NCBI GenBank assembly: GCA_030620095.1
Contig: JAUTXW010004707.1
Span: 1,054,001-1,118,000 of the forward strand
Source of the DNA: Kuschelorhynchus macadamiae
Taxonomy: Eukaryota > Arthropoda > Insecta > Coleoptera > Curculionidae
Reading direction: 5' to 3'
DNA: 64,000 bases
The notes beneath the pieces were generated by a model, which saw only the letters and a program-made list of their open reading frames with translations, searched no databases and had not been told where the DNA came from. Positions 25,102 through 35,880 of the stretch are shown in pieces. Each line of letters starts with the position of its first letter. Positions within the stretch are counted from its first letter, which is position 1. The translations under genes were made by a program, and so were the position numbers.

Positions 25102-28100
25102 CTAATAAAAAAAACAAAAAGCCTTAAATAAATTATTAAATAAAAAATTATTAATTTGGTAATATATTTAGATAAATTTTACAATATACTGGGACTTCAG
25201 TACATTGATATAACATAAAATTATAATATCGAAAAATAATAAATCAATTAAAAAAAATAAAAATTATGCCTATTGTGCTGATTTCGAAGAAATTACTAGC
25301 TAGTTAGTCCTTTCTTTTTTAAGTTACATATAAATTTGAAAGTTGGCATATGGTTACATAATTGAGTCAGGCGCAGTTAACTGTTGTCTGGTATGATTGG
25401 AAATATAATCAAACCATTTATTCTAATGAAGAACCCCTTATATTTTCAACAAAATAAAAAATTTAAATTCTACGAAAATTTGCAATATTAAAATATGTGT
25501 CATACTATCTTATATTATAACATATCCTTAAAAAGGTACTGCTTTGTCCCTGGTAATACAAATAAAGAAAACCTTGAGCTTTTGTATTGTACAATGACAG
25601 GAAGCTATTTGTTTACTTTTGAAAAAAAATGTCGTTTTCAAGACGTGAGGTTCGATCGGAACAAAAAAAAATAAATCAATTTCTTCGATTTTAAATTTTT
25701 GATAAAACAGTTGGTTTTAGACGTATTTGTCTAATACATAACCTACAAAACAAAAAACACATATCATAAAAGATTTTCAATTTTATTCATAATTCTACTT
25801 ATAAGAATTTTGTTTAAAACTTGTGAAAGGAAACCTCTAGCTGTTTCTAATAACCATAATAACCATACCTAACACAATAGTAAAAACTAAAATTCAATAA
25901 AAAGACGTCCGCTGAACTATTTCCAAGGGGAGCGTGGTGCACACTTAGTCATCGATGAAGCATTGGCCAGTTTGTTACAACATCGATAGGCAACTTAATA
26001 TACAAAATCAGTCCCGCATTTGGCTCCCCTCGCGTTTGAAGTCTTCAGGATTTTGTTAAAAAATAATACAGGTTGTTGCAACTGATGCTCGTAGTATGTA
26101 TGTATATATGTTTCTTTTAAGGTTTTACAGGTCGATAAGCTGTAATATTATAAAATGTGTATGCAACCTTAGAACAAAATATATTTATTTAGGAAAGTAC
26201 ATACAACTACAATAATCTGTTGAACTTATTAGTCTTAATATTCGAGAATTTTTCAAAGCTATGCTCATGATGTATTTGGTATTTAGGTTTTTTTAACAGA
26301 AGGCAACTAAAAAATTTTATTGTAAAAGTGATATTTGTTTCATTATCGCTATAGCTAAACTAAACATGTAATTAAAATATAAATAAATAATATATTATAA
26401 AAAAAGCTAATTTTTGAATATTATAAGCAGATTTTAGTTTTTATTTTGGCATTAACTTTCTTAAATGAATTTACCACTTAGTTTTGCAATAGTAAACATA
26501 CAAATATGCTGATTGTAATATTGATCGATCACCGATAATCTAAGAAGAGACCAACAAATATAAAAAATGATTAATTCCTAAAATTTGAATAACTCAAAAA
26601 ATGTCAGAATAATGACAAGCGTGTTATATACAACATAGTTAATGTGCTGTCCTCCAACAAACGTAAAACGAGTATACGGGTCATATAAGTTAGCAGTGCA
26701 TGCCTTTAGTGTGTAAGTTCAGCGATTAGAGCACATTTTCCAAGCAAGCGCCACCTTGTATTTTGGACTTGCATGTTAAATTGAATCCTCTGTAATTTTT
26801 GTGCAAATCGGCCAAATTGAACGTTCAATTTCTGTAAACGTAAGTGAAAAATTCTACTTTTCTAATTGATAAAAATAATTTTTTACAAAGTTTGGTTTTT
26901 TTTATGTCTTTAAAAGTATTTATTTTTATAGTAAAATATAGAAAAAAAAGTGAAGGTTAAAAGGAAAACCTAGTTTTAAAAGATGAAAAGAAAATAATTT
27001 TATTTTGTTGTAAAATAATATCTGTTTAATAAAAATATATCATACTTGTTTAAATATAAAATTGATCTATTTTATTTAAAAATAGGCTTTGGTTACTGTA
27101 TCGTCTTTATAATTAGGAAATTAATTTAAATTTCTTATTTAAACAATAAAACTATAGTGCCATTTTAAAGAAAATATATATTAAAGAAATTAAACAAAAA
27201 ACCTACATTTTAAAACAAAGCATTCTATTTGCTCATTTTGCACAACACCTAAGGAATATTCAATTTATTAGCAAATTATAATTCAATTTTTAACCGTTTT
27301 ATTAGATACAAAGATCTAAAATCTGTCATGCTTATTAATGCCTACTAGAAATATCTTTTCACACGTTTTATCAACATTCATTAACCACAACAAAAATTAT
27401 CAAGAAAACTTGAATATTCTTTTTGTGACGTGGTGTTTTTATTATTTTGAGGCTTAGATATTGAACATAGATATCTAAAACCAGCGCAGTTTTATCGCAA
27501 ATTTGACAAAAAATTAATATTTTTTTGTTCCGCTTCGAGCAGTAGAAGCTGTTATATTTATGACTTTGTTAAACTTTTCTGCAAACGCAACTGGCCGTTA
27601 TGCAATGCAGAAACTCATTCCCTTCCTCTGTGATATTACCAATATAGTTCTACAAAGAAAACCGCTCCTTTTTCTCGAAAATTTCTGGAAGTTTGACTCC
27701 ACTTAGTAAATGGTGGATAAATACGACTCATCGGTCTATCTAAATCATTCTTTTTCAGTGTAAAATGAAGGCATGTAGATACATCTATAGTATTTTAAAC
27801 ATCCGCTGGTACCAGATATGCTACAATGCTACAAATATTGACTTTTAAGGGTGAACTTCTTCCATAATTTTAAAGAAATATATTATATAGAAACATTTTT
27901 TAAAAATTTCTCGTTCATATTTCTACATGGGTAATCTTAATACTTTTTAGGCCATACGGCGGTAACATTAATAGGGGTCATAAGGTATATACGAAATAAA
28001 TATGTAAAGCCACTTTTTAGGATGCAAATAAAACTAATTTGTCTCAAATATCAACATAAATACCCATACGGATGTGGACCTCACGCTAACGGCGCCATTT

Positions 28101-29507
28101 TAAAAATTGACACGGTATGTAATGTAGATTGTGTAGATTCGTAGAAGATTTTTGATTTATTAAAATCCAATTGGCAGGAGCCAAAAATAGTTTCATAGTG
28201 AGATAACCGAGTTAAAGGGCCAAACTTCTTTTTAGTATCCGAAAGATAGATTATTTCATAACAATAATAAAAACCAAGTAGATAAAAGTTTTATTGTTAA
28301 GATAGTTAAAAAAAAATTCGATGTCGCCTACATGTAACACCTCAATACAATCTAGACTCTTGTGGAACGCATTCCACAAGCTCCATTTTAAGAACGTGCA
28401 ATATAAAATAAAAGGTAATTGTGGAATCTCTCAGAAAATTTTCGATTTATTAAAATCACTATGCTAGAAGACGAAAAAACGGTATTTTTAGTGAAATAAG
28501 AAATTAAAACATATAGATTGAATCCACTGGTAATCTTCGCCATTTTTGAAGGCAATTAAAAAGATGTTCAATTCCTCTTAAAGGTTAGAGTCAACTTGAC
28601 ATATAATTTCGCATTTATATCGTATTGTAACGTATTAAATCTGCAAGTATTATGTATTTCGTTTATCCATAAACCTAGACCGCTTTTGGTTTGTGAGACA
28701 AAGTGGTTCAAGTTTGAACATTTATAGCTCAATATATCGATGAAATATGAGATTAAAACTCATTTAAAACATTTTTCATTCAGTAGCAAACAATATTTTT
28801 TTTCCTTTTTACTTCCCTCGTAAAAGGGAAGTATTGTGATCGTGAAAAAATCACCCTTCGAGATTTCGTCGGTCCGTCTATTCGAAGCATAGATAAAAAA
28901 CTATCTACCCGATTGTCAAAAAATAAGGGTCATATGGGGATGACTTGGTATAACAGTTTGGTAAAAATCTAATATGCATGCCAAAAAAAAATGGCGGCCT
29001 AGTGAAATGTTAAAAAAATTATTACTAAAAAACTATTACTATTACTATATTATAATCTTAATAATAATTCCAATTTATACATTTAAAATATTTTTATCAA
29101 AATATATGTCCCGAAAATCCTTGCCATAGTCAATACACACAATAATACAAGATACAGATTTCCTGTCACACAATATTTTGATAAAACAAACAATAAATGT
29201 TATGGCGGAATTTTGAAGGAGGGTGCCATTTTCATAAATCTGCATAGCTTTAATAATCCAACTAATGAGGTTTAACTTTGATTTAAAAACACAAACGTAC
29301 AACTTACTTTAATTTTTTAAAGGAACCATGTCTAGAAGACACATATTAAACTATATTACCCATGTATTCCGCTTAAAAGTTTAACATAAATGTCTTATTT
29401 TTTGAATGTTTTATTATTATTTATTATTATTTTTTTATTATTTTTCGCAATAATGTCTTAATTTCTTTTTTATATCTTTGTAACATTAAAATAATTTTTC
29501 AAATTAC
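25102..29507. other. 4.4-kb intron between exons 8 and 9
   Basis: Very AT-rich. Two diverged segments with the same order of blocks (CGCCATTTTAAAAATT or CTCCATTTTAAGAACG, then GATTTATTAAAATC about 65-75 bp later) at about 28088 and 28380 suggest an old repeat with a period of about 290 bp. At 28818-28870 the text CGTAAAAGGGAAGTATTGTG followed by CGTCGGTCCGTCT looks like the start of another dispersed repeat. No protein is supported. Confidence 0.4.
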
Positions 29508-29574
29508 CATCTCCTGGCCACTCTACACCAAGTTGTTCAGGCTGGATATCAAACTGTGGAATCTCAGGAACGGG
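29508..29574 (-). CDS. Exon 8 of the minus-strand proline-rich gene
   Basis: A 67-nt exon with acceptor TTTTTTAG|CC and donor GATG|GTAATT, phase 0 to phase 1. It encodes PVPEIPQFDIQPEQLGVEW followed by PGD. The PEIP plus acidic-aromatic pattern echoes exon 2. It completes an Asp codon with exon 9, giving an acidic run DDD at the junction. Confidence 0.75.
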
Positions 29575-30062
29575 CTAAAAAATAAAGATAAAATAAAAAG
29601 CAGAAAACTTAAAATTAAATTAATTAATAAATAAATTAATAATTAAAATTCGCCTTTATTTTTAATAATTATTTGAAAATAATTTGATACAAAATATATA
29701 AACTCATAGTATGACACTTTGTATCTAGTTTTATTTTGATGCCAATTTGCACTTCTTTTGATTGATTTTGGTTTCTATTTTTTCTCTTAATTGATGAATA
29801 AAAGTTCATTTTCGAGAAACCAGTGTTTCTCGAAAATGAGTAAGGCAATGCCGCCACCGGTTTTAAATATGTTATAAGAAAATGATGAGGTAATTATTAA
29901 ATTTTTGGGCATTTTTTAATTTTAGTTCTAAAAACATTGACTCAGATGGTTCTAACAAACTCTCTTCATAATGAAATTTAAATCCTGCATATAGAAACAA
30001 AAATATTGTTATCTCATTTTTGTCAGAAATCTATTAAGGTATTTTAAAATCTTGACACTTAC
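29575..30062. other. Intron between exons 7 and 8, with a perfect hairpin
   Basis: At 29807-29838 a 14-bp perfect stem, CATTTTCGAGAAAC and GTTTCTCGAAAATG, encloses a 4-nt loop CAGT. The rest is AT-rich. Confidence 0.6.
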
Positions 30063-30085
30063 CGATTCTTGAGCTCCTCTACCAC
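30063..30085 (-). CDS. Exon 7 (23-nt micro-exon) of the minus-strand proline-rich gene
   Basis: A 23-nt micro-exon with acceptor CTTTCAG|GT and donor TCG|GTAAGTG. Entered in phase 1 it encodes G-GRGAQES and leaves in phase 0, the only change from phase 1 among the first eight exons. The next exon opens in phase 0, which agrees. The phase change makes it an obligatory link: skipping it would put exon 8 out of frame with exon 6. Confidence 0.68.
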
Positions 30086-30689
30086 CTGAAAGTAAATAGT
30101 AAGCATTGGTTATTATCACTTATGCCCGTTGTTTGTGTAACTCTGTTTTATTTTACTTTTGTTCATTAATTTCAAAACAAATCAATTAATAATTAATTTT
30201 AAATCTTTTCGATATTATTTTGTTTCGTATTCAAATACACAATCGCAACCCTGTGATTCGTCAAGAATACGGAAGAAACTTCCTGGCTCACGCAGCGCAG
30301 GTCAAGATACATTTTAAAAATCAGTACTGCACTAACCACATGTGACAACGGAACTCGTTCATTTCGTCGGCCGACGCGTATTTTCGGATCGGTTTCCCGA
30401 GAAGATTGGAAAATTGGCAAGATTGATGTAGTGTGATGGTCTTCTAGGGCGAACTGAGTAACCCAGCCACTGAAACTATTCGGTTCTACTGTGATAGGTA
30501 AGCGATTGTGTTTCCTTTCATCAATTAATTAATTTTGCTAATTATCAACGTTTTATTGTTTTAAAAGTTACCCAATACAGTCCGCCATATATCGAATTTT
30601 CATATTTCCTACACCCGTACTCTCCGAAAACTTTTAATCGGAAGTACTTGGTATCCGCTGGCTTAACTTTCTATATTCATATGCACTGT
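30086..30689. other. Intron sequence between exons 6 and 7, left part
   Basis: A stretch at about 30220-30500 is richer in G+C than its surroundings (TTCGTCGGCCGACGCGTATT) and might be a decayed element or exon on either strand. No frame, splice pair or family could be assigned. Confidence 0.35.
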
Positions 30690-31100
30690 GCTAGATATCC
30701 CATTTTCGACACCTTTGCGGTGTATCTCTCTTATTTTTAAAGAGACTTTCTTCCCCATAGCCCTCTTGGTTTTTGAGATCGAGGTTGAAATTGAAAAAAA
30801 TATCAGTTTTGGATCAACAACCCTCGTATCTCAGTTGTCTTTTAAATTATTAAAGAGGTTGAAACGCGTCATTATATAACTTTTTCCGTAGAGTCCAGTG
30901 GTGTAGTCTCTTTTTTTCCTGCACCATTCATTTTTTAGTTAAGAAGGAACACCCTGTATATATATTTTTTTTAATTTAGAAATTAGAAATTAAGTGGGCT
31001 TTCTTAAAATACGTATTTCTATATAGTTATTTTGAAAGACAAGCTAAAAATGATATATTTTTAATTCTTTTAAATTCGTAGGTAGTAGGCTATGGCTAAA
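30690..31100 (+). repeat. Dispersed repeat copy 3, diverged
   Basis: It starts GATATCCCATTTTCGACACC, has GAACACCCTGTATATATAT near 30945-30963, and ends GTAGGTAGTAGGCTATGGCT. Relative to copies 1 and 2 the GATGGCGCC block is missing, so this copy is internally deleted. Confidence 0.65.
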
Positions 31101-31724
31101 TAAAAAAAACCAAAATTGATGTCTAAAACTTTGGGTAGACTTGTCAGTTTTTTATAAAATATCCCAAGGAAGGTTTGGAATTATATTTTCATGTAATCCA
31201 TTGTGGTACGGTTAAGATTATTCTTCATATTATCAGGGGAAAATTTTATTATATTAGATATCCAGAGAGAAGGCAATCGTTTTCAGACATTTTTGCTCAT
31301 CTATAAATACTAACTTAAAACGAGATAATAAAGGTTATATGCGATTTTTTGAAAACTGGAGCTATTTTTCAAAACACTATAAAAAATAGCAAAAGTCTAA
31401 AATTGGGCGTTTGGGGTGATAATATCCAGTTTAAAAAGCATCAATGCATATACTGAATATAACATTTTTGTCCACACCTATGCAGGGTCGACATACTACG
31501 AAATCAGTCTTTTTTTATCTGCATTACACACCACATTTTATTTTTTTATTTGAGCTAGCTTTTCGATTTTAGTGAGTTTAATTACTAAACTACCTTTTCG
31601 TTAAAACAGAGTATATAGACATAAGTGATATATTTTGAGGGACCCAATTTTCCATTATCATTTGAAAACCATGCCAAATATGCAGGGCAAATGAGCAAAT
31701 ATCATATTAATTTTAATACCCTAC
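31101..31724. other. Intron sequence left of exon 6
   Basis: AT-rich, no recognised gene or repeat. Confidence 0.4.
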
Positions 31725-31856
31725 CCATTCTTCGAAAAACGTCTTCCTCAAGACTTATTTCTGCCTCTTGAATGATTTCATTTGCTTGCGGTGATCCCTG
31801 TCGGAGCATAGGTTCTGGACCCCATGGTCTTCGCTCCAACTCCTGCCTCTCAAGCT
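31725..31856 (-). CDS. Exon 6 of the minus-strand proline-rich gene
   Basis: A 132-nt exon with acceptor AATATAG|AG and donor ATGG|GTAGGG, phase 1 to phase 1. It encodes 43 full codons, beginning LERQELERRPWGPEPML and ending ISLEEDVFRRM, with no stop. The composition is strongly charged at both ends and suggests two short helices around a WGPEP turn. The base composition stands out from the AT-rich intron around it. The donor departs from consensus at +4 (G in place of A). Confidence 0.75.
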
Positions 31857-32277
31857 CTATATTAAAATATATAATTAGTTAATTCCAAATAAATATAAAA
31901 TACCTGGAGAAATAGACACACTTTATGAGTCTGTCACTTGCCGTAAAACTTGACACAATCATTACCCTTGGAGCCCTCAACCAGAATGTGTTTTTATTGC
32001 TGCACGACTGATAAACTGATATTGCTCCTGGCATAGATATTTGAATAGCATTTTTTAGTCTGAGGTCCTAGACGCGCGCTTTTAACATGACGGGATCCTG
32101 CACCGAGTGCAACCAGTCGCTTAATATTTGCCAATTCTGACATAACTCAAACTTTAGAATTATTATTAGATAAAAAACTCGTTTTCGATTTTCACTTGTA
32201 TATTACCTAACATAACATATGTTTATTAAACATATCTATTTAAACAACATCAAATTTCAAATAATTACAATAATGAT
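31857..32277. other. Intron sequence right of exon 6
   Basis: No recognised gene. The right part may be 5' sequence of the Penelope-like element that starts near 32270; its boundary is not defined. Confidence 0.35.
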
Positions 32278-33822
32278 TTGAACTTAGCTAGAAATATTAA
32301 TAAAAATTCACAAACTAATAATTTAATTTTTACAAAAGCTGACAAAGGTAATACAGTTATTTGCATTAAAAGAAATGATTATTTCGATAAAACTTTAACA
32401 TATCTTAATTCAGATAATAATTTTAAAGTCATCTCTAAATATCCTACTTCTAAATACAAAACAGAAATTAACAAAACAATTGAAGCCACCAATTCTATAT
32501 TAACTCAGTCAGAGAAGTTTTCCTTAAAAGTAAGGAACCCACAGCTTCCTAAATTATATTCGCTTATAAAACTTCATAAACAAGATAACCCCAGTAGACC
32601 GGTGCTATCTTTTGTTTCTGCCCCGTCAATGAAAATATCAAATAAACTTATAGATATACTTCACAGATATTGTAACTTTACACCCCAATTTAGTATCAAA
32701 AATCTCGTCTAGCGTTATTTAATAAAGAATATACTCTATAAAAATAAAGTCAACGTAGTAATTATCAATGAAATCATAGATTTATTGCAAATATGTCTAA
32801 AACAAAATTATTTTGAATTCAATAACACAATTTACACCTCAACGGAATGCCTAATTATGGGTAACCCATTGAGCCCCTTATTAGCAGAGTTTTTTATGGA
32901 TGATTTACAACAGAATTTTATTCATACTCACCCGTCAGCAAATATTTTGATACAGGTATACAGACCATATACTCGTCTTATTTACAGACACGGATAGACT
33001 ACTCAACACGTTTTTCAAATATATTAATTCCATTCACCCAAAGATTAAATTTACTATCGAAACTGAAATCAATAATTTAATTAACTTTCTTGACTTAACT
33101 ATTAGACGTGTTAATAAAAAACTCAATTTTTCAATTTATCGTAAGCCTTCATTTACATATAGTATAATACATAACATATCACACCACCTAATACAAGACA
33201 AATTAGCATCATATAACAGTATGTCATATCGGTTACTTAACGTACCTATGTCAAAAGAAAATTTTGACATAGAACTTAACACCATTAAACAAATTGCAGT
33301 TCACAATGGATTCACACCCACATTAATAAATAATATTGTTTCTAAAATGTCATACAAAAAAGCTATAAAAGAAGTATATCCTACTAATAAACCAAAAAAT
33401 AAATTCTCTATCTTTACTTATATTGGCAAACCTAGTACTAACAGAACGTCTTTTAAACAGTCAACAAATTAAAGCAGGATACAGAACTAATATTAATTTA
33501 GGTTGAATAATTAAAAATAACTAAGATAAATCTGAAAAAGGCTACAAAAGTGGTGTTTACAAATTAAATTGCGGCTCATGTAATAAATTTTATATTGGTT
33601 AAAATGGTAGATCTTTTAAAACCGGAATAAAAGATTGCATCGACTCTTATTTAAAAACAGAGAATCACAATTTTGATGACAATTTTAAAATTTTACACGT
33701 AGAAAAAAAAGCCAAAAATTAAATTTCTTAGAAGATTTAGAAATTAATAAATTTAAACATTTTGACCGTAGTTTAAACGACCAATTAAATATTAACAATT
33801 TTCCCCTTCTGAATTTGTATTA
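32278..33822 (+). pseudogene. Second Penelope-like element: RT and GIY-YIG endonuclease, decayed
   Basis: The plus-strand fragments appear in family order. First IFTKADKGNTVICIKRNDYF, then LPKLYSLIKLHKQDNPSRPV (RT signature), then CLIMGNPLSPLLAEFFMDDL. From about 32980 a different frame reads LLNTFFKYINSIHPKIKFTI and INFLDLTIRRVNKKLNFSIY. From 33221 come SYRLLNVPMSKENFDIELNT and SKMSYKKAIKEVY. Finally, at about 33540-33822, GVYKLNCGSCNKFYIG, a stop, then NGRSF, which is the GIY-YIG endonuclease core (GVY...FYIG). At the expected YVDD box (about 32960-32985) the reading is garbled, so the RT catalytic Asp pair is lost. Such proteins reverse-transcribe and insert their own RNA. This copy is dead, though each block is still easy to recognise. 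It is unrelated in sequence detail to the copy at 12.4-14.5 kb. Confidence 0.75.
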
Positions 33823-34071
33823 ATAATTTTTGTTTAATCTTTAATTATATATTTTTTACTTATTTCTACCTATATAAAAATATAAATATGCATAAAAACG
33901 CAGCAGTATGTCTGGACCAATTTTATGTTAATTACTTCTACTTATTATACTCCTTAGATATTTTAGGGCATTAAGTTAACATCCATTTACTGTATAGAAG
34001 TATCTTATCAGTTTATTTTTAAACTGTGAAATATATTTTTAGAAATATTTAAAAACAACAGCAAAAGTTAT

Positions 34072-34143
34072 GGTACGAGCGGGGATCGAACCCGCACCTC
34101 TGAATCAGTAGTCCATCGCTCTAACAAATTGCGCTATCGTACC
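34072..34143 (-). tRNA. tRNA-like sequence, ACT in anticodon position
   Basis: 72 nt on the minus strand fold as a cloverleaf. Acceptor GGTACGA/TCGTACC and T stem GCGGG/CCCGC pair fully. The anticodon stem ATGGA/TTCAG has one mismatch and one G-T pair, and the D stem GCGC/GAGC has one mismatch. The loop CTACTGA puts ACT at positions 34-36, which is not a usual animal anticodon. The B box GGTTCGATCCC is intact. No CCA is encoded. Its place in a palindrome makes a SINE or pseudogene origin more likely than a working tRNA. Confidence 0.5.
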
Positions 34144-34394
34144 ACTGATAAGCAATTCGTTAGAACGTTCGTTAGAATTTGTACATATTCAAACCCACCA
34201 GTATCATAACCATTGTTGACCCTACCAAATATTCTAACCTTATTGCTTATATGTGCATAACGTAAAAATTATAAATATACTAATATAGACGGTACCTAAT
34301 AGCGATGTCAGATTTGACGTCCAGTCAGTAACAACAATGGTTATGATACTGGTGGGTTTGAATATGTACAAATTCTAACGAATTGCTTATCAAT

Positions 34395-34466
34395 CGTTCG
34401 ATAGCGCAATTGGTTAGAGCGATGGACTAGTGATCCAGAGGTCAGGGTTTGATACCCGCTCGTACC
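34395..34466 (+). pseudogene. Diverged tRNA-like sequence, AGT in anticodon position
   Basis: Inverse copy of the left tRNA-like unit. The loop CTAGTGA would give anticodon AGT (Thr). The acceptor stem has two mismatches and the T stem two, and the B box is altered (GGTTTGATACC). It is therefore the more decayed partner, although its anticodon looks closer to a plausible ancestor. Confidence 0.5.
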
Positions 34467-34488
34467 ATAACTTAAATATTTCTAAAAA

Positions 34489-35636
34489 TCCGTTTACTGT
34501 ATTATTCGTTCTTGAAAATTCAAAATTCCCATATTTACATTGCCCCACGTCTACTTTTAGTGAATTGTTCTGGTAAATGCTATATTTTCCAATTTTTTAT
34601 ATTGCTCAACAATCATGTTTAGATAAGTTTTATTACGATGTACCTTTTTTGATTATATTGTTTGAGACAGGCAATAGGCAATAAATACAATGTTGGTTTA
34701 AAATCGTTACATTTGAAAAAGTTGCTGTGCCAACGAAACATATGTCACGTTAGACAATATACAAATGAAAATCGAAAAGGAGTGTTTTTATAGTTATTAT
34801 TATAGATTTTCGTCAAGTAAGAGCAGAAACCATCAAGATTTTTAAACTTTAGAGCCAAAGTATAAATTATAACAACATTCATCCAATAAAATATAAGCAT
34901 TTTTTAACATTGCCATGACACATCATAATAAAAAAGTGACAGCGGAACATTACGAAATGTTATTACCTGTCAACAATCAACCAGCATTATTGGTAAAATA
35001 TTTTAGACTAATTTTAGTAATTCCAAGTCGACCTCAGAAGATTGTTCAAAGTGTAGTTAATATACCGATACCACCTTTATGTAAGTAATGTCGGTAAACA
35101 AGAAAATATATAACTCTAACCTTTTATCAACACATCGTCTTATAGTAATGAATATAAAGTTAAAGAATATAGATTTTAAAAAATATAAGAAAAATAATAA
35201 CAAAGTGCCAATTTTAGTAATGCAAATCTAAGAAAATGGAATATAATTAACAACAATGTATCTACCGGCAGCATTTTTAACCAACTGAAATAAGTGAATA
35301 CCAAGCGTTTTCATATTTTAAATTATATTAGATATAATAAGTTAAGAAGTTACCGCACACTCTATTGCTAAAATATAATTTTCTAACAACTTCTGTAAGC
35401 TAAACTCAATATTGTCAACGATAATCTGGAATTGGTGTTTTTATATAACTAAAATTAACCATCCTTGGCCATTAGGTAGTAAAGATTTTATATTTTTCTT
35501 GAAATTTGACATATTTGACATTTATGGTAATTCAGAACCATCTATATTTAGCCACGTTTAACTGCTACGAAGTAAACACAATAAATATTGTAAATAACAT
35601 TCTTCAGTTATGAACTCCTCTTATGGAAATTTCTTA
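34489..35636. other. Intron 5 sequence without recognised genes
   Basis: AT-rich; no open frame, repeat family or RNA gene could be supported. Confidence 0.4.
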
Positions 35637-35753
35637 CCACTCAAAATCAAATTACATCTAGAAAGTTTTTCACGCTCACGAATATTTTAAGAATTTTTTT
35701 AAAAATATTCGTGAGTTGGAAAAACTTTCCCAAAGTAATTTGACCTCTAGTGG
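35637..35753. mobile_element. 117-bp foldback MITE
   Basis: The left arm starts CCACTCAAAATCAAATTAC and the right arm ends GTAATTTGACCTCTAGTGG. The arms also share AAAGTTTTTC and CTCACGAATATT at the centre, so nearly the whole element folds on itself. No coding capacity and no clear target duplication. Confidence 0.6.
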
Positions 35754-35880
35754 TATTATCAGACAAAGTAGTTTGCAACAACGGGCTGTTGCAAACAATT
35801 TCAAACCGGTCGGTAAGGCTTGGTCGATACTATATGATGGTTGATTACAATTATCAATTTAAAAAAATGTTTACATAATT

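Larger units (their letters stand above)
34036..34488. repeat. Palindromic unit with two divergent tRNA-like arms
   Basis: Left arm 34036-34219 and right arm 34330-34488 are inverse copies with a unique centre of about 110 bp. Each arm contains a tRNA-like sequence of 72 nt, its 5' side facing inward, preceded by a shared segment containing CCACCAGTATCATAACCATT. The outer flank TTTTTAGAAATATTTA is also shared. The left arm has a 15-bp insertion (AAAACAACAGCAAAA). Two inverted copies of a tRNA-headed SINE, or a foldback that captured a tRNA, would produce this. Confidence 0.75.

Noticed and set aside
30220..30500. GC-richer stretch as a possible plus-strand exon with donor TAG|GTAAGC
   Set aside because: No open frame with a consistent acceptor and no recognisable protein; left as an unassigned intron segment.
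34072..34466. Pair of functional tRNA genes (Ser/Thr)
   Set aside because: The anticodon ACT is not used normally, the partner has several stem mismatches, and both sit in a mobile-looking palindrome. They are reported as tRNA-like only.
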